Assembly (NCBI GenBank): GCA_038380435.1
Contig: JAWZYU010000120.1
Coordinates: 620,001 to 684,000, forward strand
Direction: 5' to 3'
Length of the DNA stretch: 64,000 nt
Source of the DNA: Ryuthela nishihirai
Taxonomy: Eukaryota; Arthropoda; Arachnida; Araneae; Heptathelidae
In this document: in pieces, positions 44,252-56,671 of the stretch
Layout of the letters: every line of letters begins with the position of its first letter
How positions within the stretch are numbered: the stretch's first letter is position 1
Notes under the pieces: generated by a model
Databases searched by the model: none
Told to the model about the DNA's origin: nothing
The model's input: the letters and a program-made list of their open reading frames with translations, nothing else
Translations under genes and position numbers: made by a program

Positions 44252-46239
44252 TAATTAAAAATAATTTTACTGCAATTGAAATCCTTGGCTTCATATTAAT
44301 CTGTGAGCCATACATTAGTGCCACTAAAGGTGGCATTTTATACAGTCAACTCTGCTTAATTAATTTTATGAAATGTTATGGTTAATGTAAAAAAAAAAAC
44401 ACAGATAATTTTGGCTCCACATTTGAGATTATTATTTACTCTACTTGAACAATATCAAACAACATTCTCAATGCGAAACAACAACTTTCGTACAATGTGT
44501 ACATCGATTCAGTTGGTAAATTAGTAAAGTATTTCAATTTGTATTTATATTGAAAATTGAGAATTAAAAAGACAAAAAAGGTGACATTTCAAGCAATTTT
44601 CTTTTCTCATCCCAAAGAACTATTAAAACTACAAATGATTTTATTGTAATCTACATTCGGAAATTTTTAATTAGATACATGAGACAAAGTACAAGGTAAA
44701 CAATATATTTTACTACTTTTGTAACTGCAGAGAAAAAATTCCATTTCAAAGAACAATAAATATGTTTTTATTAAATAATTCTTTAATTAGTCTGAAACAT
44801 TTCACTCCCATTAAAACCTGCTATTCAGAAATCTGGTCTGTAAATGGTAGCTGGTCTGTAAATGGTAGCTAGGTAGTCACTGGAAGGAGAGCTATGCACC
44901 AATCCCCTGTGATGATGCATAGAACCGGCCAGGCCTAGCACCTAATGTCCGACCCCGCCTTCTCGTGGTGCGGACCGTTAGTAACTTTCAAAAGAGATAC
45001 TCTCTTGTGGAAGTGAACCATAAGAACCACTGGGTGGCCATAAGAAGTCCTGCAACATTTCTGATTATATTACATATTATTCACATGCTCCAAGCCAATT
45101 TTCTGCTGCACAGATCATTCTGCTTGTTGTACAGTAAAGATCTCTTGATGCATTGAAATTCATCTGGACAGATTCATTTCTACACATTCTCTGTCTTAAA
45201 ATACTATGTTGCAGTTATGACAAAAAAAAGCAAAAAAAATACAGCACCCCAATGAACAGTAATCAATAATGCCTATTATCTCAAAACTCTCTACATTGGG
45301 CTCATTCTACATCCAGGAATGCTGGGCAAAATGTCTTCAGCCATTGCCTACAAATTCATTGCAAGAACTATAGTTTAGTTACATAAAATTTTGGGAAATT
45401 TACATGTTTCATTATATAGCTCATATAGTAGTAGGCACATACTTCATACATTTGTATGCCAAGTTTCAGATAATTTCTTTGGTCCATAGTTTATTTGCTA
45501 TAATACAACAAGCAGAATCAATCAGTGCATAATAAGATTGGCTCCAAAGACTTTTAACAATTTAACAATTTAACTGTTTGTGCAAAGAATGTAAAAGTGC
45601 AGTAGTGAATATTTCTGGCAAAAAATACTCCCCTCCTACAAAAAAAATGTTTCTTTTAGCCATCAATATATATGATTATACTGATTTGTTGCTTTATAGA
45701 TAAATATTTAATGTGTTTGGCAGCAGAACAATGGAATCTGAATTTTTATCCTGGATATGACATGGATGTTCTCTTTCTAACTTAGTTTGTCTTTCTCCTA
45801 AGATTTTGATGTTATCACATATCTCCTCTGGCCTATTATACTATGTGCTAAAATGTATTATACTAAATTAACACAGAACTATTAGTATTCAATGTGTTTT
45901 ATAGAGCTCATAGTCATTCCTGATCTATCTTAGCAAGTGACATGATAAAGAATTTTATATTACCCATAAAACATATATTAAGTGGCAGAATTTCACACAC
46001 AATGAATCTTGATAATTTGACTTTAAATTGCCTGGGCCAAATAGAATTTGCTTAAAAAGTTGGCAATCTAAGAAATAAATTTTTTACTAATGCTAGTCAT
46101 GATTAAACACAACACAGAAACTGCCTTGGGTCAGGTGGGAAATAAACCTATGACTTCCTTATAACATGCCAGATGTTCTATTACTTGAGTTCTTAATCAT
46201 CAATCAAGATTCCTTCAATTAACAGCTATGAATTTTACA
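44252..46239. other. Array spacer (unit 1), with a plus-strand LINE 5' fragment
   Basis: AT-rich, no gene. At 44887-45020 it holds about 135 bp of the RTE LINE 5' end in plus orientation (CTATGCACCAATCCCCTGTG through CCGCCTTCTCGTGGTG). The same spacer returns at 49967-51954 and, partly, at 55682-56350, where the 5' fragment runs into a palindrome and LINE copy C. Confidence 0.75.
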
Positions 46240-46500
46240 CCATCATTATCATCATTATCATCCTCAAGCAGAAGGCTACGGAGGTCCAACCAGACCGTGC
46301 AATTTGTTATCTAGGCAAATCTGTCCTGAGCTACATCTACTGCAACTGGCCACTGCACACCAATTATAATAATGTCCTGTTTTACATTGTCTGCCCACCA
46401 CATCCTAGGTCATCCACTCTTTCTGAAGCCTTTAGGCACACTGCTCATAACCCTTTTCACCAATTTATAATTATTCATACGGGGAATACGGGGAATTATC

Positions 46501-46700
46501 ATACGGGAAATATGGCCAAACCAACAGAGTTGGTTTGGCCATATTTCCCGTATGAATAATTATAAATTGTTATAATAGTATGAATAATTATAAATAGTTG
46601 GTATGGGCAATATGGCCAAACCAACAGAGCCATATTGGCCAAACCAACTCTGTTGGTTTGGCCAAATTGCCCATACCAACTCTGTTGGTTTGGCCATATT
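46501..46700. repeat. Cluster of nested hairpins, unit 2
   Basis: Perfect hairpin 46501-46525/46529-46553 with a 3-nt loop (core GGAAATATGGCCAAACCAAC), then near-perfect arms at about 46598-46629 and 46647-46678, then another direct copy to about 46700. All are repeats of one LINE segment (TTGGTTTGGCCATATTGCCC) in alternating orientation. Confidence 0.88.
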
Positions 46701-46705
46701 ACCCG

Positions 46706-49501
46706 TATGACAACTCTCTCTGCACAATATGCTGTTTAAACGAGGTTGCAAACTCCTTTCCCTAACCTCATCATTAGTTACAAAGTTGAACCACCTAATG
46801 CCAAAGATACTGCATAAGCATCTGGAATCAAAAGCATCTAGTTTCCTGTTATCTTGTTTACAAAGGGACCAAGTTTCACTACCATAAGTAACCCTAGAAA
46901 AAACCAAACTATTATACAGTCTAATTTTAGTCTTTAGACGTATATGCCTATTTCTCCACATTCTCCATAGATTCTTAAAATTCCCGGCAGCAATCCCTAT
47001 TCATCTGTTTATCTCATGCCGCACATCACCATTACCTGTTACATAGCTCCCAAGATAATTAAACTGTGACACATGCTCAAGATTGCAACCATTCAGATTA
47101 ATTGAATCACAGCCTGCCTGACCAATTTTCATCACTTTAGTTTTCTCACTGTTTATAACCAAACCTACAGTACTACCAGTTTCGTCAACAGCTCGAATGA
47201 AAAAGTACATCTCATCAACATCATTTGCCAAAAGGGCTAAATCATCAGCCAAAAGGGCTAAATCATCAGCATAATCTAAATCAAAAATTTTCGTATCTCC
47301 AGTCCATTTAGGGTCAAAATCTTTCCCTTGAAGTGAATTTTGCATAACATGATCAATAACCAAGCAAAAGAGAAAAGGAGACAAAATGGACCCTTGTCGA
47401 ACACCAGAAGTAATGCGAAACCAAATTGCTACAAGCCTTACCAACTCTCACACACACACACTCAGTGTTATGATAGAGAGCTTTTCTTATGTCAACTGAC
47501 TTAGCTGGTATGCCATAAGATCTCACAATCAACCACAAATTATGACGATCAACATAGTCGAAAGCCTTTTAGAAATGAACAAAGGTTTCTGAGATTCTAA
47601 ACATTTCTCAAGAATCTGCCTGAGTGAAAATATCTGATCTACACATCCCCTACCACTTCTGAATCCACATTGCTCATCACGCCTGTCAACCAGATTCTTA
47701 ATTCTACTAAGCACAATCATGCAAAGAACTTTCCCTGGAACAGAGAGTAAGCTGATACCCCTATAGTTATCACAAGAACTGCAATCACCTTTTTTTGAAA
47801 ATAGGGATAACAATAGCTCTGGTAAAATCCTTAGGAACCATGCCTTTATCATAAAAGATATTCAGAATTTCAGTCATCCAGGTGGTAATCGAAATATTCT
47901 CAGCTCTAAGCATTTCCGTAGTAATTTCATCTACCCCTGGGGATTTATGAAGTTTAAGTTTAGAAACAGCCAAAATAACTTCAGATTGCGTTATAGGGCC
48001 AACATTAAAGCCACCAATGCATCTATCATCATTGCAAACAATGAGAGTAGAATTAACTACATTGTTTAGAACATCACTGAAATGCTCAGCCCACCTAGCC
48101 ATGACAGAATCCTCCCCTTCTATAACCTTACCTTGTTTATCCTTCAATCCTTGTATCCTTCAACCCTTCTACCACACAAAACATTAACTATCTGGTACAG
48201 CTCTCTGCTGTTGTGCTGTCTAAGTGCTTCCTCGGCTTTGTCAGCAAAACCGTCAAGCCAAAGATTCTTATCAGCAGCTAACTGATCCTTTACACATTTA
48301 TTACGTTTTCTGTAATGCTTTCTATTAGGACTAGTAGGGTATTGATTAAGGACATTCCTGCAGTTCTTTCTTTCCGAAATAAGCTCAAGTTCTTTAGCAC
48401 TCAAATAATTCTGTCTCTTCTGCTCCTTTTTTCCTAAAACAGTACTGTTAATGTCCAAAAAAGCCTGTTTAAAATGATCCCATTCTTCCTCAACTTCAGT
48501 AGTAAGCATACCATAACTGTCATAACGACTATGTAACCTATCATGGTAAGCTTTGGCTATAACTGAGTCTTTCAGAGCTTCAGTGTTAAAAGCAATTTTT
48601 TTAATCCTAGCACAACACTTTTTAAGTTTAAGTTGCAAGACACTTTTAACAAGATAATGTTCAGATCCAATTTCAGCTCCCCTATATGACCTGGTATTAC
48701 TAACATAACTAGCCCATTTGCTGTCAATTAACATATAATCAATCATATTTTTATGCAGCCCATCAGGTGAAACCCATGTGTACTTATGTATATCGCGGTG
48801 TTTGTAATAAGGGTTAGTTATTCTGAATCCATTGAGTTTACTTACCCGTAGGAGACATTGCCCATTGCCATTGCAGCTACCAATACCAAAAGGGTCTATC
48901 CACCCCTCCCCAAAGGTGAGAGTAAGTACCTACTTTGGCATTGAAGTCACCAAGAACAAGGGTAATATCTCCTTTCTTGACAGAATTCAAAATATCCTGA
49001 AGTTGTCCGTAAAACTTATCCTTCTCATCCTCATCGGCATCCTCAGTGGGGGTATAACAGCAGATAACATTCAAGTCTTTAACGCTTGTCTGAAATTTTC
49101 GCTATAAGAAACCTTTCATTAATGCACTCATACCCTAGAAGAGCATCACTAGTGTGTCTGCTGAGAAATAGACCCACGCCTTGGTGATGCTTATTGTCCT
49201 CCCTCCCTGAAAAGAGAAATTTAAGATTATTTTTAAGAATATGACCTCTATCTGTCCATCTGGTCCCTTGCAGGCCAAGAATATCTAAATTAATATGGTG
49301 GAATTCTTGTGTGAGGACATCAAGAGAAAAAGCTCTGTGCAGAGTCCTCACATTCCAACTACCTATGGAGAGAAAATGGTTAGTGGGATGTTTAAAGAAA
49401 CTGTATTTATTGAGAGAGGGAATGCCGACAATATCAAACAGCCCCCTAATCGCAGACATGGGGCAAAGACCCGTTCCCCCACTACTAAAGGCTGAAGCCA
49501 T
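46706..49501 (-). pseudogene. LINE unit 2 endonuclease and reverse transcriptase remnants
   Basis: Endonuclease: 49079-49501 (WNVRTLH; ILGLQGTRW, where the catalytic Glu of other copies is Gly) and 48877-49074. Linker: 48144-48746 (GSEHYLV replaces SDHYLV, changing the conserved Asp). RT: 47785-48147 (HKSPGVDEITTEML), 47529-47852 (YRGISLLSVPGKV), 47353-47538, 47001-47444 (YADDLALLAD) and 46560-46961. Both endonuclease active-site changes and many breaks show it is dead. Confidence 0.82.
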
Positions 49502-49966
49502 CTACACTGGAAGACTTCCTCCAATGTAGAATTTGACGATGCCAATAGAAGCAAAGAGTTCAGGTGCGTGCGATGACCTCTGCTCAGGATTATCCACCAG
49601 CTGATAAACATATCCTGTGAATCTATTCACTTGGGGCTGTCAACCCACAAACAAACAGAAAACACAGCGGAAGATTTTCCCTCCACAGAAGCCCACCAGT
49701 ACAGCAAAATCAGGATCCATAATCAAGCTCAGAGCCATATATCTGTCCAGTCCAGTAGGTTTATATGGTCAGCACCAGGACCCTCTGTGGTTGACCACTC
49801 CTCAGCAGGGTAGAAAAAAAAGAAAAGTAGCCATAGTTGTCCACACTAATCTGGCAGCCCTCCCCTTCCGTTCACTTCCACAAGAGACTCTTTTGAAAGG
49901 TACTAACTGTCTACACCACGAGAAAGCGGGGTCAGACATTAGATGCTATAGGCCTGGCCGGTTCTA

Positions 49967-51954
49967 TAATTAAAAATAATTTTACTGCAATTGAAATCCT
50001 TGGCTTCATATTAATCTGTGAGCCATACATTAGTGCCACTAAAGGTGGCATTTTATACAGTCAACTCTGCTTAATTAATTTTATGAAATGTTATGGTTAA
50101 TGTAAAAAAAAAAACACAGATAATTTTGGCTCCACATTTGAGATTATTATTTACTCTACTTGAACAATATCAAACAACATTCTCAATGCGAAACAACAAC
50201 TTTCGTACAATGTGTACATCGATTCAGTTGGTAAATTAGTAAAGTATTTCAATTTGTATTTATATTGAAAATTGAGAATTAAAAAGACAAAAAAGGTGAC
50301 ATTTCAAGCAATTTTCTTTTCTCATCCCAAAGAACTATTAAAACTACAAATGATTTTATTGTAATCTACATTCGGAAATTTTTAATTAGATACATGAGAC
50401 AAAGTACAAGGTAAACAATATATTTTACTACTTTTGTAACTGCAGAGAAAAAATTCCATTTCAAAGAACAATAAATATGTTTTTATTAAATAATTCTTTA
50501 ATTAGTCTGAAACATTTCACTCCCATTAAAACCTGCTATTCAGAAATCTGGTCTGTAAATGGTAGCTGGTCTGTAAATGGTAGCTAGGTAGTCACTGGAA
50601 GGAGAGCTATGCACCAATCCCCTGTGATGATGCATAGAACCGGCCAGGCCTAGCACCTAATGTCCGACCCCGCCTTCTCGTGGTGCGGACCGTTAGTAAC
50701 TTTCAAAAGAGATACTCTCTTGTGGAAGTGAACCATAAGAACCACTGGGTGGCCATAAGAAGTCCTGCAACATTTCTGATTATATTACATATTATTCACA
50801 TGCTCCAAGCCAATTTTCTGCTGCACAGATCATTCTGCTTGTTGTACAGTAAAGATCTCTTGATGCATTGAAATTCATCTGGACAGATTCATTTCTACAC
50901 ATTCTCTGTCTTAAAATACTATGTTGCAGTTATGACAAAAAAAAGCAAAAAAAATACAGCACCCCAATGAACAGTAATCAATAATGCCTATTATCTCAAA
51001 ACTCTCTACATTGGGCTCATTCTACATCCAGGAATGCTGGGCAAAATGTCTTCAGCCATTGCCTACAAATTCATTGCAAGAACTATAGTTTAGTTACATA
51101 AAATTTTGGGAAATTTACATGTTTCATTATATAGCTCATATAGTAGTAGGCACATACTTCATACATTTGTATGCCAAGTTTCAGATAATTTCTTTGGTCC
51201 ATAGTTTATTTGCTATAATACAACAAGCAGAATCAATCAGTGCATAATAAGATTGGCTCCAAAGACTTTTAACAATTTAACAATTTAACTGTTTGTGCAA
51301 AGAATGTAAAAGTGCAGTAGTGAATATTTCTGGCAAAAAATACTCCCCTCCTACAAAAAAAATGTTTCTTTTAGCCATCAATATATATGATTATACTGAT
51401 TTGTTGCTTTATAGATAAATATTTAATGTGTTTGGCAGCAGAACAATGGAATCTGAATTTTTATCCTGGATATGACATGGATGTTCTCTTTCTAACTTAG
51501 TTTGTCTTTCTCCTAAGATTTTGATGTTATCACATATCTCCTCTGGCCTATTATACTATGTGCTAAAATGTATTATACTAAATTAACACAGAACTATTAG
51601 TATTCAATGTGTTTTATAGAGCTCATAGTCATTCCTGATCTATCTTAGCAAGTGACATGATAAAGAATTTTATATTACCCATAAAACATATATTAAGTGG
51701 CAGAATTTCACACACAATGAATCTTGATAATTTGACTTTAAATTGCCTGGGCCAAATAGAATTTGCTTAAAAAGTTGGCAATCTAAGAAATAAATTTTTT
51801 ACTAATGCTAGTCATGATTAAACACAACACAGAAACTGCCTTGGGTCAGGTGGGAAATAAACCTATGACTTCCTTATAACATGCCAGATGTTCTATTACT
51901 TGAGTTCTTAATCATCAATCAAGATTCCTTCAATTAACAGCTATGAATTTTACA
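49967..51954. other. Array spacer (unit 2)
   Basis: Copy of 44252-46239 shifted by 5715, including the plus-strand LINE 5' fragment at about 50602-50735. No gene. Confidence 0.75.
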
Positions 51955-52215
51955 CCATCATTATCATCATTATCATCCTCAAGCAGAAGGCTACGGAGGT
52001 CCAACCAGACCGTGCAATTTGTTATCTAGGCAAATCTGTCCTGAGCTACATCTACTGCAACTGGCCACTGCACACCAATTATAATAATGTCCTGTTTTAC
52101 ATTGTCTGCCCACCACATCCTAGGTCATCCACTCTTTCTGAAGCCTTTAGGCACACTGCTCATAACCCTTTTCACCAATTTATAATTATTCATACGGGGA
52201 ATACGGGGAATTATC

Positions 52216-52415
52216 ATACGGGAAATATGGCCAAACCAACAGAGTTGGTTTGGCCATATTTCCCGTATGAATAATTATAAATTGTTATAATAGTATGAAT
52301 AATTATAAATAGTTGGTATGGGCAATATGGCCAAACCAACAGAGCCATATTGGCCAAACCAACTCTGTTGGTTTGGCCAAATTGCCCATACCAACTCTGT
52401 TGGTTTGGCCATATT
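52216..52415. repeat. Cluster of nested hairpins, unit 3
   Basis: Exact counterpart of 46501-46700, including the 25-bp perfect arms and 3-nt loop. Confidence 0.88.
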
Positions 52416-52420
52416 ACCCG

Positions 52421-55216
52421 TATGACAACTCTCTCTGCACAATATGCTGTTTAAACGAGGTTGCAAACTCCTTTCCCTAACCTCATCATTAGTTACAAAG
52501 TTGAACCACCTAATGCCAAAGATACTGCATAAGCATCTGGAATCAAAAGCATCTAGTTTCCTGTTATCTTGTTTACAAAGGGACCAAGTTTCACTACCAT
52601 AAGTAACCCTAGAAAAAACCAAACTATTATACAGTCTAATTTTAGTCTTTAGACGTATATGCCTATTTCTCCACATTCTCCATAGATTCTTAAAATTCCC
52701 GGCAGCAATCCCTATTCATCTGTTTATCTCATGCCGCACATCACCATTACCTGTTACATAGCTCCCAAGATAATTAAACTGTGACACATGCTCAAGATTG
52801 CAACCATTCAGATTAATTGAATCACAGCCTGCCTGACCAATTTTCATCACTTTAGTTTTCTCACTGTTTATAACCAAACCTACAGTACTACCAGTTTCGT
52901 CAACAGCTCGAATGAAAAAGTACATCTCATCAACATCATTTGCCAAAAGGGCTAAATCATCAGCCAAAAGGGCTAAATCATCAGCATAATCTAAATCAAA
53001 AATTTTCGTATCTCCAGTCCATTTAGGGTCAAAATCTTTCCCTTGAAGTGAATTTTGCATAACATGATCAATAACCAAGCAAAAGAGAAAAGGAGACAAA
53101 ATGGACCCTTGTCGAACACCAGAAGTAATGCGAAACCAAATTGCTACAAGCCTTACCAACTCTCACACACACACACTCAGTGTTATGATAGAGAGCTTTT
53201 CTTATGTCAACTGACTTAGCTGGTATGCCATAAGATCTCACAATCAACCACAAATTATGACGATCAACATAGTCGAAAGCCTTTTAGAAATGAACAAAGG
53301 TTTCTGAGATTCTAAACATTTCTCAAGAATCTGCCTGAGTGAAAATATCTGATCTACACATCCCCTACCACTTCTGAATCCACATTGCTCATCACGCCTG
53401 TCAACCAGATTCTTAATTCTACTAAGCACAATCATGCAAAGAACTTTCCCTGGAACAGAGAGTAAGCTGATACCCCTATAGTTATCACAAGAACTGCAAT
53501 CACCTTTTTTTGAAAATAGGGATAACAATAGCTCTGGTAAAATCCTTAGGAACCATGCCTTTATCATAAAAGATATTCAGAATTTCAGTCATCCAGGTGG
53601 TAATCGAAATATTCTCAGCTCTAAGCATTTCCGTAGTAATTTCATCTACCCCTGGGGATTTATGAAGTTTAAGTTTAGAAACAGCCAAAATAACTTCAGA
53701 TTGCGTTATAGGGCCAACATTAAAGCCACCAATGCATCTATCATCATTGCAAACAATGAGAGTAGAATTAACTACATTGTTTAGAACATCACTGAAATGC
53801 TCAGCCCACCTAGCCATGACAGAATCCTCCCCTTCTATAACCTTACCTTGTTTATCCTTCAATCCTTGTATCCTTCAACCCTTCTACCACACAAAACATT
53901 AACTATCTGGTACAGCTCTCTGCTGTTGTGCTGTCTAAGTGCTTCCTCGGCTTTGTCAGCAAAACCGTCAAGCCAAAGATTCTTATCAGCAGCTAACTGA
54001 TCCTTTACACATTTATTACGTTTTCTGTAATGCTTTCTATTAGGACTAGTAGGGTATTGATTAAGGACATTCCTGCAGTTCTTTCTTTCCGAAATAAGCT
54101 CAAGTTCTTTAGCACTCAAATAATTCTGTCTCTTCTGCTCCTTTTTTCCTAAAACAGTACTGTTAATGTCCAAAAAAGCCTGTTTAAAATGATCCCATTC
54201 TTCCTCAACTTCAGTAGTAAGCATACCATAACTGTCATAACGACTATGTAACCTATCATGGTAAGCTTTGGCTATAACTGAGTCTTTCAGAGCTTCAGTG
54301 TTAAAAGCAATTTTTTTAATCCTAGCACAACACTTTTTAAGTTTAAGTTGCAAGACACTTTTAACAAGATAATGTTCAGATCCAATTTCAGCTCCCCTAT
54401 ATGACCTGGTATTACTAACATAACTAGCCCATTTGCTGTCAATTAACATATAATCAATCATATTTTTATGCAGCCCATCAGGTGAAACCCATGTGTACTT
54501 ATGTATATCGCGGTGTTTGTAATAAGGGTTAGTTATTCTGAATCCATTGAGTTTACTTACCCGTAGGAGACATTGCCCATTGCCATTGCAGCTACCAATA
54601 CCAAAAGGGTCTATCCACCCCTCCCCAAAGGTGAGAGTAAGTACCTACTTTGGCATTGAAGTCACCAAGAACAAGGGTAATATCTCCTTTCTTGACAGAA
54701 TTCAAAATATCCTGAAGTTGTCCGTAAAACTTATCCTTCTCATCCTCATCGGCATCCTCAGTGGGGGTATAACAGCAGATAACATTCAAGTCTTTAACGC
54801 TTGTCTGAAATTTTCGCTATAAGAAACCTTTCATTAATGCACTCATACCCTAGAAGAGCATCACTAGTGTGTCTGCTGAGAAATAGACCCACGCCTTGGT
54901 GATGCTTATTGTCCTCCCTCCCTGAAAAGAGAAATTTAAGATTATTTTTAAGAATATGACCTCTATCTGTCCATCTGGTCCCTTGCAGGCCAAGAATATC
55001 TAAATTAATATGGTGGAATTCTTGTGTGAGGACATCAAGAGAAAAAGCTCTGTGCAATGTCCTCACATTCCAACTACCTATGGAGAGAAAATGGTTAGTG
55101 GGATGTTTAAAGAAACTGTATTTATTGAGAGAGGGAATGCCGACAATATCAAACAGCCCCCTAATCGCAGACATGGGGCAAAGACCCGTTCCCCCACTAC
55201 TAAAGGCTGAAGCCAT
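52421..55216 (-). pseudogene. LINE unit 3 endonuclease and reverse transcriptase remnants
   Basis: The same set of frames as unit 2, with identical translations: 54794-55216 and 54592-54789 (endonuclease), 53859-54461 (linker), then 53500-53862, 53244-53567, 52716-53159 and 52275-52676 (RT). It shares the two endonuclease active-site changes of unit 2, so it was copied after they arose. Confidence 0.82.
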
Positions 55217-55681
55217 CTACACTGGAAGACTTCCTCCAATGTAGAATTTGACGATGCCAATAGAAGCAAAGAGTTCAGGTGCCTGCGATGACCTCTGCTC
55301 AGGATTATCCACCAGCTGATAAACATATCCTGTGAATCTATTCACTTGGGGCTGTCAACTCACAAACAAACAGAAAACACAGCGGAAGATTTTCCCTCCA
55401 CAGAAGCCCACCAGTACAGCAAAATCAGGATCCATAATCAAGCTCAGAGCCATATATCTGTCCAGTCCAGTAGGTTTATATGGTCAGCACCAGGACCCTG
55501 TGTGGTTGACCACTCCTCAGCAGGGTAGAAAAAAAAGAAAAGTAGCCCTAGTTGTCCACACTAATCTGGCAGCCCTCCCCTTCCGTTTACTTCCACAAGA
55601 GACTCTTTTGAAAGGTACTAACTGTCTACACCACGAGAAAGCGGGGTCAGACATTAGATGCTATAGGCCTGGCCAGTTCTA

Positions 55682-56350
55682 TAATTAAAAATAATTTTAC
55701 TGCAATTGAAATCCTTGGCGTGATATCTCAGTGAGCCATACATTAGTGCCACTAAAGGTGGCATTTTATACAGTCAACTCTGCTTAATTAATTTTATGAA
55801 ATGTTATGGTTAATGTAAAAAAAAACCACAGATAATTTTGGCTGCACATTTGAGATTATTATTTACTCTACATGAACAATATCAAACAACATTCTCAATG
55901 CGAAACAACAACTTTCGTACAATGTGTACATCGATTCAGTTGGTAAATTAGTAAAGTATTTCAATTTGTATTTATATTGAAAATTGAGAATTAAAAAGAC
56001 AAAAAAGGTGACATTTCAAGCAATTTTCTTTTCTCATCCCAAAGAACTATTAAAACTGCAAATGATTTTATTGTAATCTACATTCAAAAATTTTTAATTA
56101 GGTACATGAGACAAAGTACAAGGTAAACAATATATTTTACTACTTTTGTAACTGCAGAGCAAAAATTCCATTCCAAAGAACAATAAATATGTTTTTGTTA
56201 AATAATTCTTTAATTAGTCTGAAACATTTCACTCCCATTAAAACCTGCTATTCAGAAAAATGGTCTGTAAATGGTAGCTGGTCTGTAAATGGTAGCTAGG
56301 TAGTCACTGGAAGGAGAGCTATGCACCAATCCCCTGTGATGATGCATAGG
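55682..56350. other. Array spacer (unit 3, truncated)
   Basis: A more diverged version of the spacer start. It ends at the LINE 5' fragment and the palindrome that introduces LINE copy C. Confidence 0.7.
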
Positions 56351-56377
56351 GGATTGGTGCATATGCATGCACCAATC
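56323..56377. repeat. Three-armed palindrome at the array/LINE C junction
   Basis: GCACCAATCCCCT (56323-56335), its complement AGGGGATTGGTGC (56348-56360) and again TGCACCAATC (56368-56377) alternate in direction; all are pieces of the LINE 5' terminus. Confidence 0.8.
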
Positions 56378-56671
56378 TGAGGATGTGGTCAACCACACAG
56401 GGTCCTGGTGCTGACCATATAAACCTACTGGACTGGACAGATATATGGCTCTGAGCTTGATTATGGATCCTGATTTTGCTGCACTGGTGGGCTTCTATGG
56501 AGGGAAAATCTTCCGCTGTGTTTTCTGTTTGTTTGTGTGTTGACAGATAGATTCACAGGATATGTTTATCAGCTGGTGGATAATCCTGAGCAGAGGTCAT
56601 CGCAGGCATCTGAACTCTTTGCTTCTATTAGCATCGTCAAATTCTACATTGGAGGAAGTCTTCCAGTGTAG

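Larger units (their letters stand above)
46240..49966 (-). mobile_element. RTE-like LINE, array unit 2
   Basis: The 3' end near 46240 has the mirrored microsatellite (ATCATTATCATCATTATCAT) and the GGTCCAACCAGACCGTGCAA terminus. The 5' end is near 49966. Between 46490 and 46705 part of the RT C-terminal region is replaced by an array of inverted repeats. Otherwise collinear with copy A. Confidence 0.88.
51955..55681 (-). mobile_element. RTE-like LINE, array unit 3
   Basis: Copy of unit 2 shifted by 5715 and indistinguishable from it by eye up to about 55055, then with scattered substitutions in the 5' UTR (for example TGTGCAATG for TGTGCAGAG). Confidence 0.88.
40917..56350. repeat. Tandem segmental array, period 5,715 bp (three units)
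   Basis: Each unit is a minus-strand RTE LINE (about 3.7 kb) plus a spacer of about 2 kb. Matching points are shifted by exactly 5715: 43902/49617/55332, 44965/50680 and 46560/52275. Unit 1 lacks the LINE 3' end, and unit 3 ends early at 56350. Units 2 and 3 look identical until about 55055. Unit 1 differs from unit 2 at many points before about 43.1 kb, with small indels, and almost nowhere from there to 46.6 kb, so the array is a mosaic of old and recent duplication. Confidence 0.92.

Noticed and set aside
43902..44258. 118-codon plus-strand frame repeated in the three array units
   Set aside because: It is the antisense of the LINE 5' UTR; its conservation comes from recent duplication and not selection.
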